From an uncultured Bacillota bacterium (GTDB lineage Bacteria; Bacillota; Clostridia; Christensenellales; QAND01), in the NCBI GenBank assembly GCA_905188085.1, contig CAJJKN010000004.1:1-64000 (forward strand): a stretch of DNA of 64,000 nt, read 5' to 3'. Below are positions 32,392 to 41,842 of the stretch, piece by piece; the stretch's first letter is position 1, and every line of letters starts with the position of its first letter. The notes under the pieces were generated by a model. That model saw only the letters and a list, made by a program, of their open reading frames with translations, was not told the DNA's origin and ran no database searches. The translations under genes and the position numbers were made by a program.

Positions 32392-35091
32392 TTATGCGTT
32401 TTTCCCGCAGCAGTTTTTATATTTTTTGCCGCTTCCGCACGGGCAGGGATCGTTGCGCCCCACCTGCTGTTTGGCTTTGGCGGGCTCTGTGTTTTTCCCT
32501 TTCCACGAGCTGTCCGCATTTTCCAGCGTGGCGCTCGCTTCCTTGGCCACCTGTTTTCTTTCCGGCGCGGATTTTACATTCAGATGGAACAGCATAAACA
32601 GCGTATCCTCCTGAATGCTGTACGTCATGTTTTCAAACATGTCGTAGCCTTCAAATTTATATTCCACCACCGGGTCGCGCTGCCCATAGGCGCGTAGGCC
32701 GATGCCCTGGCGCAGCTGATCCATTTCATCAATATGATCCATCCAATGATCATCCACGCAGCGCAGCAACACAATGCGCTCAATTTCCCGCATGTCTGCG
32801 CCGGCCTGTGTAATCACCGCTTCTCTGTCGTCATAGGCCTTTGTCACCAAATCGGTAACCCGCTCCAGCACCTGTTTGTGGGTCATGCGCTCAGGCTGTT
32901 CGCCCTGTTCAAAAATATGCACGTCCTTGGGCAGGCAAAGTCTGGCAAAATATGCTTCCAGGCCTTGGGGATCCCATTCTTCAGGCAGCACATTCTCCTG
33001 GCAGTATACACCCACCGCACGCTTGATCAGCATGGAAAGCATTTCCTGAATGTTGGCTTTCATATCCTCGCCCATCAGCACCGCTCTGCGCTGGGCGTAA
33101 ATGATTTCGCGCTGCTGGTTCATCACGTCGTCATATTGCAAAACGTGTTTACGAATTTCAAAGTTGCGTGATTCAATCCGCCGCTGCGCCGTTTCAATCT
33201 GTTTGGACAGCATCTTTACATCCATCGGAATCTCATCGCCGGGGTTCAGCCGTTCAATCAACCCCTGAATCCGCTCGGAACCGAACAGGCGCATCAAATC
33301 GTCTTCCAGCGCCACATAAAACCTAGAAGAGCCCGGGTCGCCCTGCCGGCCCGCACGGCCGCGCAGCTGGTTGTCTATCCGGCGTGATTCGTGGCGTTCC
33401 GTGCCGATGATATGCAGGCCGCCGGCCTGCACCACCTTTTCATGTTCCTGTTTGCAGTCCGCATCAAACTTATCATACAGTTCCTGATATTTTTTGCGTG
33501 CTTTTAAGATCTCTTCATCCTGCGTTTCCGCATGAGAAACGGCCTCTTCGATCATCGCATCATCATATTTCAAACGTCGCATTTCCCGCCGCGCCAAAAA
33601 TTCCGGGTTGCCTCCCAGGATAATATCGGTACCGCGGCCAGCCATGTTGGTCGCAATGGTCACAGCGCCGAATTTACCCGCCTGCGCCACGATTTCCGCT
33701 TCTTTTGCGTGGTTTTTCGCATTCAATACTTCATGCTTTACGCCGCGCTTTTTCAGCATTCCGGACAGCATTTCGCTCTTTTCCACCGAAACCGTACCCA
33801 CCAGAATCGGCCGTCCTGTTTCGTGCTGCTCGATGATTTCATCCACCACCGCGCGCATCTTTCCATTGACGGTGGAAAATACCACGTCGTTTAAGTCTTT
33901 GCGGATCATCGGCTTATGCGTGGGAATCGTCACAACATCCAGCCCGTAAATGCCCTGGAATTCCTCTTCCTCGGTCTTGGCCGTACCGGTCATCCCGCTT
34001 AATTTATCATACATGCGGAAATAGTTTTGGAAGGTAATGGTGGCCAGCGTCTTGCTTTCGTTTTGCACCTTTACGCCCTCTTTGGCTTCAATGGCTTGGT
34101 GCAATCCTTCGCTGTACCGGCGGCCGATCATCAGTCGGCCGGTAAATTCATCCACGATGATTACCTGCCCGTCCTGCACCACATAATCCACATCGCGCTT
34201 AAACAACACATGCGCTTTCAGTGCCTGGTTGATGTGATGGTTCAGTTCCGTATTGCTCACATCCGACAGGTTTTCCACATGAAATGCCTGTTCTGCTTTG
34301 CGCACGCCGTCTTCGGTCAACGTTACCGTTTTCATCTTTTCATCCACGGTATAGTCGTTTTCCCCGTTTAGGCGCTGCACAAATTTATCCGCCCTGGTAT
34401 ACATTTCCGTAGACTTATCGCCCCGGCCGGAAATGATCAACGGCGTACGCGCTTCGTCGATCAAGATGGAGTCCACCTCGTCTACAATGGCGTAATGCAG
34501 CGGCCGCTGCACCATCTGCTCACGGTAGATCACCATGTTATCCCGCAGATAGTCAAAGCCGTATTCGTTGTTTGTGCCGTATGTTATGTCGCAAGCATAA
34601 TTGGCCCGGCGCTCGTTTGCGTCCATATCATGGACAATCAAGCCCACGCTCATCCCTAAAAAGCGATAGATTTTTCCCATCCATTCGCTGTCGCGTTTGG
34701 CCAGATAATCGTTGACCGTAACCACATGCACGCCTTTGCCTTCCAGCGCATTTAGATAAGCCGGCAGCGTAGCTACCAGCGTTTTTCCTTCGCCGGTACG
34801 CATCTCTGCAATGCGGCCCTGGTGCAGCACAATACCGCCCAACACCTGCACGCGAAAATGTTTCATCCCCGTGGTGCGCACGCTGGCTTCCCGAACCGCC
34901 GCAAACGCCTCCGGCAGCAGATCATCCAGCGTTTGCCCCTGGCTTAATCTTTGTTTGAATTCCTCCGTTTTGCCTCTCAGTTCCGCGTCGGTCAGTTTGG
35001 CATAGCTGCTTTCCAGCGCCTCTACCTGATCGGCAATCTTTTCCAATGGTTTAATTGGATCATTTCCTAAAATTCTTTTGAAAAAGGACAC
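32392..35091 (-). CDS. secA: Protein translocase ATPase SecA
   Basis: 899 residues from GTG 35091, preceded by AAGGAGAG; SecA proteins start xSFFKRILG as here. Walker A MRTGEGKTLVA, DEVDSILIDEARTPLIISG, the preprotein cross-linking region, helicase motif GRAGRQGDPGSSRF, and a C-terminal SEC-C zinc motif (NDPCPCGSGKKYKNCCG) that binds SecB or ribosomes. Powers export through SecYEG. Complete and full length. Confidence 0.97.
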   Translation of the reverse strand: MSFFKRILGNDPIKPLEKIADQVEALESSYAKLTDAELRGKTEEFKQRLSQGQTLDDLLPEAFAAVREASVRTTGMKHFRVQVLGGIVLHQGRIAEMRTGEGKTLVATLPAYLNALEGKGVHVVTVNDYLAKRDSEWMGKIYRFLGMSVGLIVHDMDANERRANYACDITYGTNNEYGFDYLRDNMVIYREQMVQRPLHYAIVDEVDSILIDEARTPLIISGRGDKSTEMYTRADKFVQRLNGENDYTVDEKMKTVTLTEDGVRKAEQAFHVENLSDVSNTELNHHINQALKAHVLFKRDVDYVVQDGQVIIVDEFTGRLMIGRRYSEGLHQAIEAKEGVKVQNESKTLATITFQNYFRMYDKLSGMTGTAKTEEEEFQGIYGLDVVTIPTHKPMIRKDLNDVVFSTVNGKMRAVVDEIIEQHETGRPILVGTVSVEKSEMLSGMLKKRGVKHEVLNAKNHAKEAEIVAQAGKFGAVTIATNMAGRGTDIILGGNPEFLARREMRRLKYDDAMIEEAVSHAETQDEEILKARKKYQELYDKFDADCKQEHEKVVQAGGLHIIGTERHESRRIDNQLRGRAGRQGDPGSSRFYVALEDDLMRLFGSERIQGLIERLNPGDEIPMDVKMLSKQIETAQRRIESRNFEIRKHVLQYDDVMNQQREIIYAQRRAVLMGEDMKANIQEMLSMLIKRAVGVYCQENVLPEEWDPQGLEAYFARLCLPKDVHIFEQGEQPERMTHKQVLERVTDLVTKAYDDREAVITQAGADMREIERIVLLRCVDDHWMDHIDEMDQLRQGIGLRAYGQRDPVVEYKFEGYDMFENMTYSIQEDTLFMLFHLNVKSAPERKQVAKEASATLENADSSWKGKNTEPAKAKQQVGRNDPCPCGSGKKYKNCCGKNA

Positions 35092-35347
35092 GCTCTCGCT
35101 CTCCTTATCTATAATTTTCCAAGGTATCATCGTTTATTGTATCATCATTCCCGCCCCCTAGCAACGAAATTGCCGGATCTAAGCGCGGAAAAAGCCTGTT
35201 TTCTCCCAAAAACACAGCCTCAAATTGCCTTGGGAAATACAAACAAATTCATCAACGCTCTTTGCAGGATCTGTTTTGGCCCGGCGTCCCTTTCCCGGGG
35301 CTTTTTGTTTGCCCCTTTTCTTTTCCCATAAGCGGTTCTTTGCCAAT

Positions 35348-35377
35348 AAAAAAGAGCCGTTTCCGGCTCTTTTTTTG
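35348..35377. terminator. Terminator after hpf
   Basis: AAAGAGCCG/CGGCTCTTT stem with a run of A on the left and T on the right, directly downstream of hpf. Confidence 0.85.
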
Positions 35378-35379
35378 TT

Positions 35380-35928
35380 TTATCTTGCGGTTTCAATCAA
35401 ACCGTAATTTCCGTCTTTGCGGCGGTAAATCACATTGATTTCTCCCGTCTGCCCATCTTCAAACACAAAGAACGAATGCCCCAGCATATCCATTTGCAAA
35501 GCGGCTTCTTCCTTCATCATGGGTTTCATCGAAATGCTCTTTGTTCTCACAATCTTCGGCTGTGTCTCTTCCTGCACCGCCATGCTCTCATCCTCGGTTA
35601 AAAACAAAGGAACCATCTCTTTGAGCGCTCCGTCTTTTAGGTGTTTTTCCCAGTGCGTTCTGTGTTTGATGATTTGACGTTCCAGCTTTTTACAGGCATT
35701 GTCCAGCGAAGCGTAAACATCACCGGTTGCCTCCTCGGCCCTTAGCAACCCGCCACCGAAAAACACCGTGATTTCCACCACCTGCCGGCCGCGCAGCATG
35801 CTCAGCATCACCTTGGCTTCCGTATCCCGCCTGAAATACTTATCCAGCTTTTCCACCCGTTTGACAATCACGTCCCGCAAATAATCCGAGACCTCCATGC
35901 CTTTACCGTTGATCGAAATACGCATACA
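35380..35928 (-). CDS. hpf: Ribosome hibernation promoting factor, long form
   Basis: 182 residues from ATG 35928 with GAAAGGAG upstream. N-terminal S30AE domain (MRISINGKGMEVSDYLRDVIVKRVEKLDKYF) and the C-terminal dimerisation domain of long HPF (IVRTKSISMKPMMKEEAALQMDMLGHSFFVFEDGQTGEINVIYRRKDGNYGLI). Forms inactive 100S ribosome dimers in stationary phase. This gene is also called raiA; a raiA-type RNA lies upstream. Confidence 0.96.
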   Translation of the reverse strand, partial: CMRISINGKGMEVSDYLRDVIVKRVEKLDKYFRRDTEAKVMLSMLRGRQVVEITVFFGGGLLRAEEATGDVYASLDNACKKLERQIIKHRTHWEKHLKDGALKEMVPLFLTEDESMAVQEETQPKIVRTKSISMKPMMKEEAALQMDMLGHSFFVFEDGQTGEINVIYRRKDGNYGLIETAR

Positions 35929-36029
35929 TTCCACTCCTTTCAACGTTCTCTTTATAGTATATCCTGATTATACAGAGAAATACAGTGCGCTACTATGGTT
36001 TTCTTGGGACAAAGTGTGGCAAAGAGGAA

Positions 36030-36065
36030 AACAACAAAAGCCCACAATATGCGGGCTTTTCTCTC
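36030..36065 (-). terminator. Terminator after the zinc-ribbon gene
   Basis: AAAAGCCC...GGGCTTTT hairpin at about 36036-36060, downstream of the gene ending at 36071. Confidence 0.7.
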
Positions 36066-36070
36066 TTTGT

Positions 36071-36343
36071 TTATTGATTACGCATCTGTGCAAAGCATTC
36101 GCTGCAATAGACCGGCTTATCGTTTTTCGGGATGAACGGCACTTCCGTTTCCGCCCCGCATTTTGCGCAAACGGTGCGATAGCTCACTTTTTCGCGATGT
36201 GCGTTCTTTTTCGCCGCTCTACAATCACGGCACCGGACAGGATCATTCAAGAATCCTTTTTCTGCAAAAAATTCTTGTTCTCCGGCGGTAAATACAAATT
36301 CCTGTCCGCAGTCGCGGCACACAAGCGTTTTGTCCTGGTACAT
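36071..36343 (-). CDS. Zinc-ribbon domain protein (zf-trcl type)
   Basis: 90 residues from ATG 36343 after GCGAGGG. Two zinc-binding units: CRDCGQEFVF...CRDCRAAKK and CAKCGAETEVPFIPKNDKPVYCSECF. This cysteine pattern with QEFVFTAGEQEFFAEKGF is a common small clostridial protein of unknown role. Lies between the raiA RNA and hpf. Confidence 0.85.
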   Translation of the reverse strand: MYQDKTLVCRDCGQEFVFTAGEQEFFAEKGFLNDPVRCRDCRAAKKNAHREKVSYRTVCAKCGAETEVPFIPKNDKPVYCSECFAQMRNQ

Positions 36344-36371
36344 TTTATTCCCTCGCTTTGTTTTTTTAACG

Positions 36372-36637
36372 GCAGAACAGCTCGGCTGACCTGGTCTTTG
36401 CCCCCACATCCGCCGGCTGGAGGGTTCGCTCCTAAGGCATTGGCCTCCCCACTACTACCCCTCTCAGGATTCTTACATTTGACGGATGTTCAACCGAAGA
36501 TTGTTTTCCTACAAAGCAAGCACCTGGCCGGTCTTACCTCTAAACTGCCCCATGATCACCGCCCTTTTGACGGCTTACGTGGATCGTTTTGCCCGCAGCT
36601 GGCCTCGATTTTCAACCACAGACCCGAGTTCGTCCAA
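36372..36637 (-). ncRNA. raiA-motif RNA
   Basis: About 265 nt, GC-rich, no ORF, on the same strand as hpf (raiA) and directly downstream of comFC, the two genes next to which this RNA family is usually found. The ends can pair: GAACTCGG near the 5' end (plus-strand 36624-36631) with CCGAGCTGTTC near the 3' end (36375-36385). A TATAAT lies on the minus strand at 36643-36648. The RNA family is known to affect sporulation and stress in Clostridium. Exact ends are estimates. Confidence 0.7.
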
Positions 36638-36769
36638 CCATTATTATAGCTTCATTGTAGAGGAGAAAAGTTCAAAAAGCAACAGATATTTTATATTTCC
36701 TCTATGTTTGTAAGGAAAATTTTTGTTCCCGCTCGTTTTTGCGGCATATTTCCCTCTTTTTTGGCAAAT

Positions 36770-37420
36770 TTAGGCGCTGCAAGCCGTACAAACCCACACC
36801 GCCGCGCCCTTTGCTTCCAGCGCATCCGCGCACGCTCTCAGCGTGCTGCCCGTGGTAGCCACGTCGTCTACCAAGCAGACCGTTTTCTCCGTTAAATCCA
36901 TCGGCGCTTCAAACGCGCCGTACACATTGGCCCTTCTCTGCAAAGCGTCCAGCATGGCCTGTTGTTCGGTGTTGCGAACGCGCAGCAGACACTCCTCCCG
37001 TACCGGCACATTCATCAATTCCGCCATAGATTGCGCCAGCAACGCGGATTGGTTGTATCCTCTGTTTTTATATCTTGTTTTGTATAGCGGCACGGGCACG
37101 AGCAAATCCGCCCCAATCCCCGCCTGCAAACAGGCCTGCGCCATCACATGTCCCAGCGCTTCGGCCGCGTATCGCTTGTTGTGAAATTTCAATCCTTTGA
37201 TCAGTGTTTCTATCTCCCCTTCATACAAAAAGGGAGAAACCGTAATCAACGACGCTTTCATCCCAACAGGCTCCGGGTTGTGCGGCAGCGCTTCCCAGCA
37301 TTGGCGGCAAAAGCCGGTTTGTTCCACCATCTCCCGCTCTTCTCCGCACACCGCGCAGCGGCAAAGTTCCGGCAATATCAAAGCGCCCATTGCCTTTTGG
37401 ATTCCTTTCAGCCATTTCAT
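36770..37420 (-). CDS. comFC: ComF-family phosphoribosyltransferase-like protein
   Basis: 216 residues. N-terminal zinc finger (CRCAVCGEE...CRQCW), then LVPVPLYKTRYKNRGYNQSALLAQSMA and the PRPP-binding loop VCLVDDVATTGSTL. Required for late competence DNA uptake in Bacillus. Its ATG overlaps the recD2 stop by 4 bp, so metK-recD2-comFC form one transcript. Confidence 0.93.
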   Translation of the reverse strand: MKWLKGIQKAMGALILPELCRCAVCGEEREMVEQTGFCRQCWEALPHNPEPVGMKASLITVSPFLYEGEIETLIKGLKFHNKRYAAEALGHVMAQACLQAGIGADLLVPVPLYKTRYKNRGYNQSALLAQSMAELMNVPVREECLLRVRNTEQQAMLDALQRRANVYGAFEAPMDLTEKTVCLVDDVATTGSTLRACADALEAKGAAVWVCTACSA

Positions 37421-39585
37421 TTGCTCTGCTTTGCCTCTTGCAGCGCCGCTGTCAGTCCGCTGTATCGTTGTTTGGTTCTGTTGTTGTTTATCATCTGCTG
37501 CACCACCGCTTTGCGGCCAATCAACACCACCTGCTTTTTCGCCCGCGTTACCGCCGTATACAGCAGGTTTCTGTTATACAGCATCGGCGTTCCGCCCAGC
37601 AGCGCAATGGCCACCCGATCAAACTCACTCCCCTGCGATTTATGAATGCTAATGGCATAAGACAGCGTCATTTCCTCCGTCTGCGCAAAATCATAATCGG
37701 AAATTCTGTCGTCATCAAACTGCACGGTAAACATCTCCGCCTCCGGGTTTATCTTCACAATCACGCCCAGTTCACCGTTAAACACGCCTTTGCCGTATTC
37801 CAAATCCGTGCCGTTGTCCTTTGTCCAGGGCTGTTGATAATCGTTCCGGATCTGCATCACCTGATCGCCCAAACGAAACGTCTGTCCAAACCTGGCAAAC
37901 TGCGGTTTTCTCCTGTCTGCCGGGTTAATCAGCGCTTGCAGCTTTCCGTTTAGCGCAATCACGCCGCTCTCGCCTTTTTTCATCGGTGTGATCACTTGCC
38001 AGTCCCCGTCTTTGCAAAGCGTTTGCAAACACCGCCATACCTGCTCCGGGTTTTCTGCCTGCCACATTTCAAACCCCTGCCCCGGGCTTGGCATTTCTCC
38101 GCGGTTGATGCGCCGCGCGTTAAGCGAAATGGCGCTTCCCTCTCCCTGCCGGAAGATGGTATCCAGCGCCGTTACCGGAAACAGTGCCGATTCAATCAGA
38201 TCATGCAGCACATGCCCCGGCCCCACAGAGGGCAGCTGGTCTATATCGCCGATCAGCACCACGCGCGTGCCCTGGGGGATCGCCCGCAGCAAATGCCACA
38301 TCAAAAACGTATCCACCATAGACATTTCATCCACGATCACAACGTCTGTTTCCAGCGGATTGTCCTCGTCTTTTCCGTATATCTCCTCGTTTTCCTCGCC
38401 TCGTCCATATTCCAATAGCCTGTGAATCGTATGCGCCTGCCGGCCGGTTGCCTGTTCCATCCGCTTTGCCGCCCGCCCGGTAGGCGCGCACAGCGCCACA
38501 TCCAATCCGGCCCGTTCGAAAAGCGTCAGCAAAAACTGCACAATCGTGGTTTTCCCTGTGCCCGGCCCGCCGGTAATGATGGAAATCGGCGCATGCACCG
38601 CCGTCTCCACCGCCGCCTTCTGTTGCTCGGCCAGGTAGATATGGCTTTCCTTCTGCCTTTGCTCCAAATCCCTTTGCACATCCGTGCGCAGCGGCATCAA
38701 GTCGGCCTGTGCCAGTGCGTAGAATCGCTTGGCGCATTCCTGCTCCGCCCGGTAATAGCCCGCCAGATACACCGGTTCCCTTTCCCCTTCGCCCAGGCGA
38801 AGCACCCCGGTTTGCAGCATTCTCAGCGCCGCGCGCTGCACGCTTTGTGTGGAGGTACGCAGCTGCTTGGCCGTAAAGGGAATCAGAATATCGCTCGGCA
38901 GATACATATGCCCTTCGCCGGCAGCCAATTGCAAAGCATACCGCAGCCCGGCCTCCATCCGAAACGGCGCCTCGGGCTCTATCCCCATTTTCTGTGCAAT
39001 GGCGTCCGCCGTTTTAAACCCAATGCCGAAAATATCATCGGACAGCCGATAGGGATTTTCCTTTACGCGCAGCACCGCGTCCTCGCCGTATTCCGCCGCA
39101 ATGCGAATGGCTTGCGACACCGTAATCCCATATTCGGAAAGCCCGGCAATCACCTTTCTCAGCTGCATATTCTCCGCATAGGATACGGCAATCTTTTCCG
39201 CCGTCACCGGCCCGATGCCCGGCACTTTGAGCAGTTTTCCCGGCGCATTTTGCAAAATATTCGCCGTCTCCTCGCCAAATACCTGTATAATCGCTCTGGC
39301 CGTTGCGGGCCCGCAGCCGCGGATCAGCCCGCTTGCCAAAAAGCGTTCCAGTTCCTCCGTGGTTTCCGGCAGCATAGGACGGCAAACGGCCGCCTGAAAT
39401 TGGCGGCCGTATTCTCTGTGCATAGTAAATACACCCTCCAGCTGCACCCGTTCTCCCTGGCCCAGCATCGGGCTGTATCCAACGGCGGTCAGCTCTTCTC
39501 CCTGATCCGTCATCAGCTCCATCACCGTATATCCGTTTGCTTCGTTGCGATAGATCACCTGCGTAATCGTACCGGTCAGCTGCAT
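37417..39585 (-). CDS. recD2: ATP-dependent RecD2-like DNA helicase
   Basis: 722 residues from ATG 39585 (GAAAAGG upstream, family start MQLTGTI-like). An ATG at 39609 that overlaps the metK stop is an alternative. N-terminal OB and helix-hairpin-helix region (LLKVPGIGPVTAEKIA), then SF1B helicase motifs: Walker A ITGGPGTGKTT, VVIDEMSMVD, GDIDQLPSVGPGHVL and C-terminal IHKSQGSEFDRVAIALL. A 5'-3' helicase in repair, without RecBC. Confidence 0.93.
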   Translation of the reverse strand: MQLTGTITQVIYRNEANGYTVMELMTDQGEELTAVGYSPMLGQGERVQLEGVFTMHREYGRQFQAAVCRPMLPETTEELERFLASGLIRGCGPATARAIIQVFGEETANILQNAPGKLLKVPGIGPVTAEKIAVSYAENMQLRKVIAGLSEYGITVSQAIRIAAEYGEDAVLRVKENPYRLSDDIFGIGFKTADAIAQKMGIEPEAPFRMEAGLRYALQLAAGEGHMYLPSDILIPFTAKQLRTSTQSVQRAALRMLQTGVLRLGEGEREPVYLAGYYRAEQECAKRFYALAQADLMPLRTDVQRDLEQRQKESHIYLAEQQKAAVETAVHAPISIITGGPGTGKTTIVQFLLTLFERAGLDVALCAPTGRAAKRMEQATGRQAHTIHRLLEYGRGEENEEIYGKDEDNPLETDVVIVDEMSMVDTFLMWHLLRAIPQGTRVVLIGDIDQLPSVGPGHVLHDLIESALFPVTALDTIFRQGEGSAISLNARRINRGEMPSPGQGFEMWQAENPEQVWRCLQTLCKDGDWQVITPMKKGESGVIALNGKLQALINPADRRKPQFARFGQTFRLGDQVMQIRNDYQQPWTKDNGTDLEYGKGVFNGELGVIVKINPEAEMFTVQFDDDRISDYDFAQTEEMTLSYAISIHKSQGSEFDRVAIALLGGTPMLYNRNLLYTAVTRAKKQVVLIGRKAVVQQMINNNRTKQRYSGLTAALQEAKQSK

Positions 39586-39608
39586 TTTTTCCTTTTCGTG
39601 CGTTTCCA

Positions 39609-40778
39609 TCAAAATTGTTGTTTCAATGCCTCCACCAGATCCAGCTGTTCCCACGGCAAAGACAGATCCGGCCGCCCGAAATGGCCGTAAGCCGCCACCT
39701 GTTTATACAGCGGTCTTCTCAAATCCAGCCGCTCTATGATCGCCTGCGGGCGGAAATCCATCACGTTGCAGATGGCCCGTTCAATGTCGCTTTCTTTCAC
39801 ATTTGCCGTTCCCTGCGTATCAATCCGCACCGAAACCGGGTGTGCCACGCCGATGGCATACGCCAACTGCAGCTCACACTGCTTGGCAAGCCCTGCCGCC
39901 ACGATGTTTTTCGCCGCATACCGCGCCGCATAGCATGCGCTGCGGTCCACCTTTGTCGGGTCTTTGCCGGAAAAAGCGCCGCCGCCGTGGCGTGCATAGC
40001 CGCCATAGGTATCCACGATAATCTTGCGGCCCGTCAGTCCGGAATCGCCGTGCGGCCCGCCGATAACAAAACGCCCTGTCGGGTTGATATAATATTTGGT
40101 TTTATCATCCAGCAAATTTTGCGGAATGGCGTGGCTGATCACCTGTTCCATCATATCCTGCGCAATCTGCTCCTGCGTCACGTCCGGGTTATGCTGGGTA
40201 GAAATGACAATCGTATCCACTCTCGCCGGCACGCCGTCTATGTATTCTACCGTCACCTGGCTCTTGCCGTCCGGGCGCAGATAAGGCAGCTGCCCGCTTT
40301 TGCGCGTTTTTGCCAAGCGGCGCGTCAGCGCATGGGCCAGTTCAATGGGTAGCGGCATAAACTGCGCCGTCTGGTCGCAGGCAAAGCCAAACATCATGCC
40401 CTGGTCGCCGGCGCCGATGTCCAAATTTCCCTGTCCTCTCGTTTCCAGCGCCGCGTCCACGCCCATGGCAATGTCCGGCGACTGCTCGTCAATGCTGGTT
40501 ACCACCGCGCAAGTATCTGCGTCAAAGCCGAAATCGCCGCTGGTATATCCGATTTCCCGCACCGTTTCCCGCGCCACTTTTTGCAAATCCACATAACAAT
40601 CCGTTGTAATCTCGCCAAAGATGCTCAGCAATCCCGTGCTGGCCGTGCATTCGCAAGCCACACGCGCCATCGGATCTTCTTTCAAAATCGCATCCACCAC
40701 CGCATCCGAAACCTGATCGCACAGCTTATCCGGATGTCCTTCCGTAACGGATTCGGATGTAAAATATCTTCTATCCAT
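39609..40778 (-). CDS. metK: S-adenosylmethionine synthetase
   Basis: 389 residues, start after AAAGGAGG. Family signatures FTSESVTEGHPDKLCDQVSDAV, GAGDQGMMFGFA, the GGGAFSGKDPTKVDRSA loop and the C-terminal AYGHFGRPDLSLPWE. Makes SAM from methionine and ATP. Controlled by the SAM-I riboswitch and terminator upstream. First gene of metK-recD2-comFC. Confidence 0.98.
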   Translation of the reverse strand: MDRRYFTSESVTEGHPDKLCDQVSDAVVDAILKEDPMARVACECTASTGLLSIFGEITTDCYVDLQKVARETVREIGYTSGDFGFDADTCAVVTSIDEQSPDIAMGVDAALETRGQGNLDIGAGDQGMMFGFACDQTAQFMPLPIELAHALTRRLAKTRKSGQLPYLRPDGKSQVTVEYIDGVPARVDTIVISTQHNPDVTQEQIAQDMMEQVISHAIPQNLLDDKTKYYINPTGRFVIGGPHGDSGLTGRKIIVDTYGGYARHGGGAFSGKDPTKVDRSACYAARYAAKNIVAAGLAKQCELQLAYAIGVAHPVSVRIDTQGTANVKESDIERAICNVMDFRPQAIIERLDLRRPLYKQVAAYGHFGRPDLSLPWEQLDLVEALKQQF

Positions 40779-40805
40779 GTTCTGCCTCCTTTTTCTTTTT
40801 CTCCA

Positions 40806-40950
40806 AAAAAATAACCCCGCCGCGCGGGGTTTTGTCTGCCTGGCCGCGCCTCATCTTTCGGGGCTTTCCCCGCAGGATTTGGCACCTTGCAAACATTTGC
40901 CGGTTGCCGGGCTTCATAGGGCCTGTCCCTCCGCCGCTCTGGATAAGGCA
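40806..40950 (-). promoter_or_regulatory. SAM-I (S-box) riboswitch with terminator, upstream of metK
   Basis: Minus-strand aptamer 40950-40848: CTTATCCAGAGCGGCGGAGG, GGCCCTATGAAGCCCGGCAACC, AAGGTGCCAAATCCTGC and AAGATGAGG, all S-box conserved elements. It is followed by the terminator CCCCGC/GCGGGG with a T run (40806-40833). A promoter lies just upstream. High SAM should stop metK transcription. Confidence 0.95.
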
Positions 40951-40962
40951 ATCCATGTGGTT

Positions 40963-40991
40963 ATTATAATCCCGTTTTTCTTTTGTGGCAA
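40963..40991 (-). promoter_or_regulatory. Sigma-A promoter of metK
   Basis: Minus strand TTGCCA (40986-40991), 17-bp spacer, TATAAT (40963-40968), ending 13 bp before the SAM aptamer. Confidence 0.8.
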
Positions 40992-41065
40992 GCCTCATTG
41001 CGCATAAATTATTTCATGATATAATAACAACCGCTATACATCTTTGTAGTTAAGAGGTGTGCCCT

Positions 41066-41803
41066 ATGAAAAATACGCTTGGATGCGTTCGCCGGGCCGA
41101 TGAGGATTTTGCTTTGATCCAGCCGGGCGACCGCGTGGCCGTCGGCGTTTCCGGCGGAAAAGACAGCTTTTTGCTCCTGGAAGCGCTGCGTTTATACCAA
41201 ATGTTTTCCCATAAACACTATGACCTTTGCGCCATCACCGTAGACCCCGGCTACGGGTTTGATGCTTCGCCCCTGGCCGAATATTGCGCCCGGCACGGCA
41301 TTCCCTTTTATCTTGCCGAAGGCGCCGTGGTGGAAACGGCCAACAGCTTGGCCAAGCCCGGCAAAAGCCCCTGCTCGCTCTGTGCCAAAATGCGGCGCGG
41401 CGCTCTCAATGCCAAGGCCGGCGAATTGGGCTATAACAAAGTCGCCCTGGCCCATCATCGCAACGACGCATTGGAAACTTTCCTTCTCAGTATGTTCTTT
41501 GAGGGCCGTTTAAATACCCTTGCGCCCAAAAGCTATTTGCAGCGGGCCGATTTAACCGTCATCCGTCCTTTTCTCTATTTGGAAGAAAAGCATATCAAAG
41601 GCGTGGTAAAGCAGCTTCAATTGCCCATCATCGCCTCCCCCTGTCCGTTTGACGGGCATACCAAGCGGGAAACCATGAAGCAATATCTCAAAGATCTGCG
41701 CCAGCAGTTCCCCCGGGCCGATGAAATGATGTTTTTTGCTCTCTCCAATACAGACGGCTATCATCTGTGGGATCAATATAAACAGCCCGTTTCTCCCAAA
41801 TAA
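41066..41803 (+). CDS. TtcA-like tRNA thiolation/ATP-pyrophosphatase-family protein
   Basis: 245 residues from ATG 41066 (AAGAGGTG upstream). PP-loop VGVSGGKDSFLLLEAL near residue 30, CSLCAKMRRGAL cysteine pair and HHRNDALETFLLSMFFEGRL. TtcA enzymes put sulfur on tRNA C32; Gram-positive relatives have other or unknown targets. The usual second cysteine motif is visible only as a single Cys (SPCPFDG). Transcribed alone, terminator at 41815-41842. Confidence 0.85.
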   Translation: MKNTLGCVRRADEDFALIQPGDRVAVGVSGGKDSFLLLEALRLYQMFSHKHYDLCAITVDPGYGFDASPLAEYCARHGIPFYLAEGAVVETANSLAKPGKSPCSLCAKMRRGALNAKAGELGYNKVALAHHRNDALETFLLSMFFEGRLNTLAPKSYLQRADLTVIRPFLYLEEKHIKGVVKQLQLPIIASPCPFDGHTKRETMKQYLKDLRQQFPRADEMMFFALSNTDGYHLWDQYKQPVSPK

Positions 41804-41814
41804 CAGTTTTTTAC

Positions 41815-41842
41815 ACCGGCTTTTTCTAAGGCCGGTTTTTTC
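41815..41842 (+). terminator. Terminator after the TtcA-like gene
   Basis: ACCGGC/GCCGGT stem then a run of T. Confidence 0.85.

Noticed and set aside
38422..39690. 422-codon plus-strand frame
   Set aside because: Antisense to recD2, which has clear helicase motifs and coupled start and stop codons.
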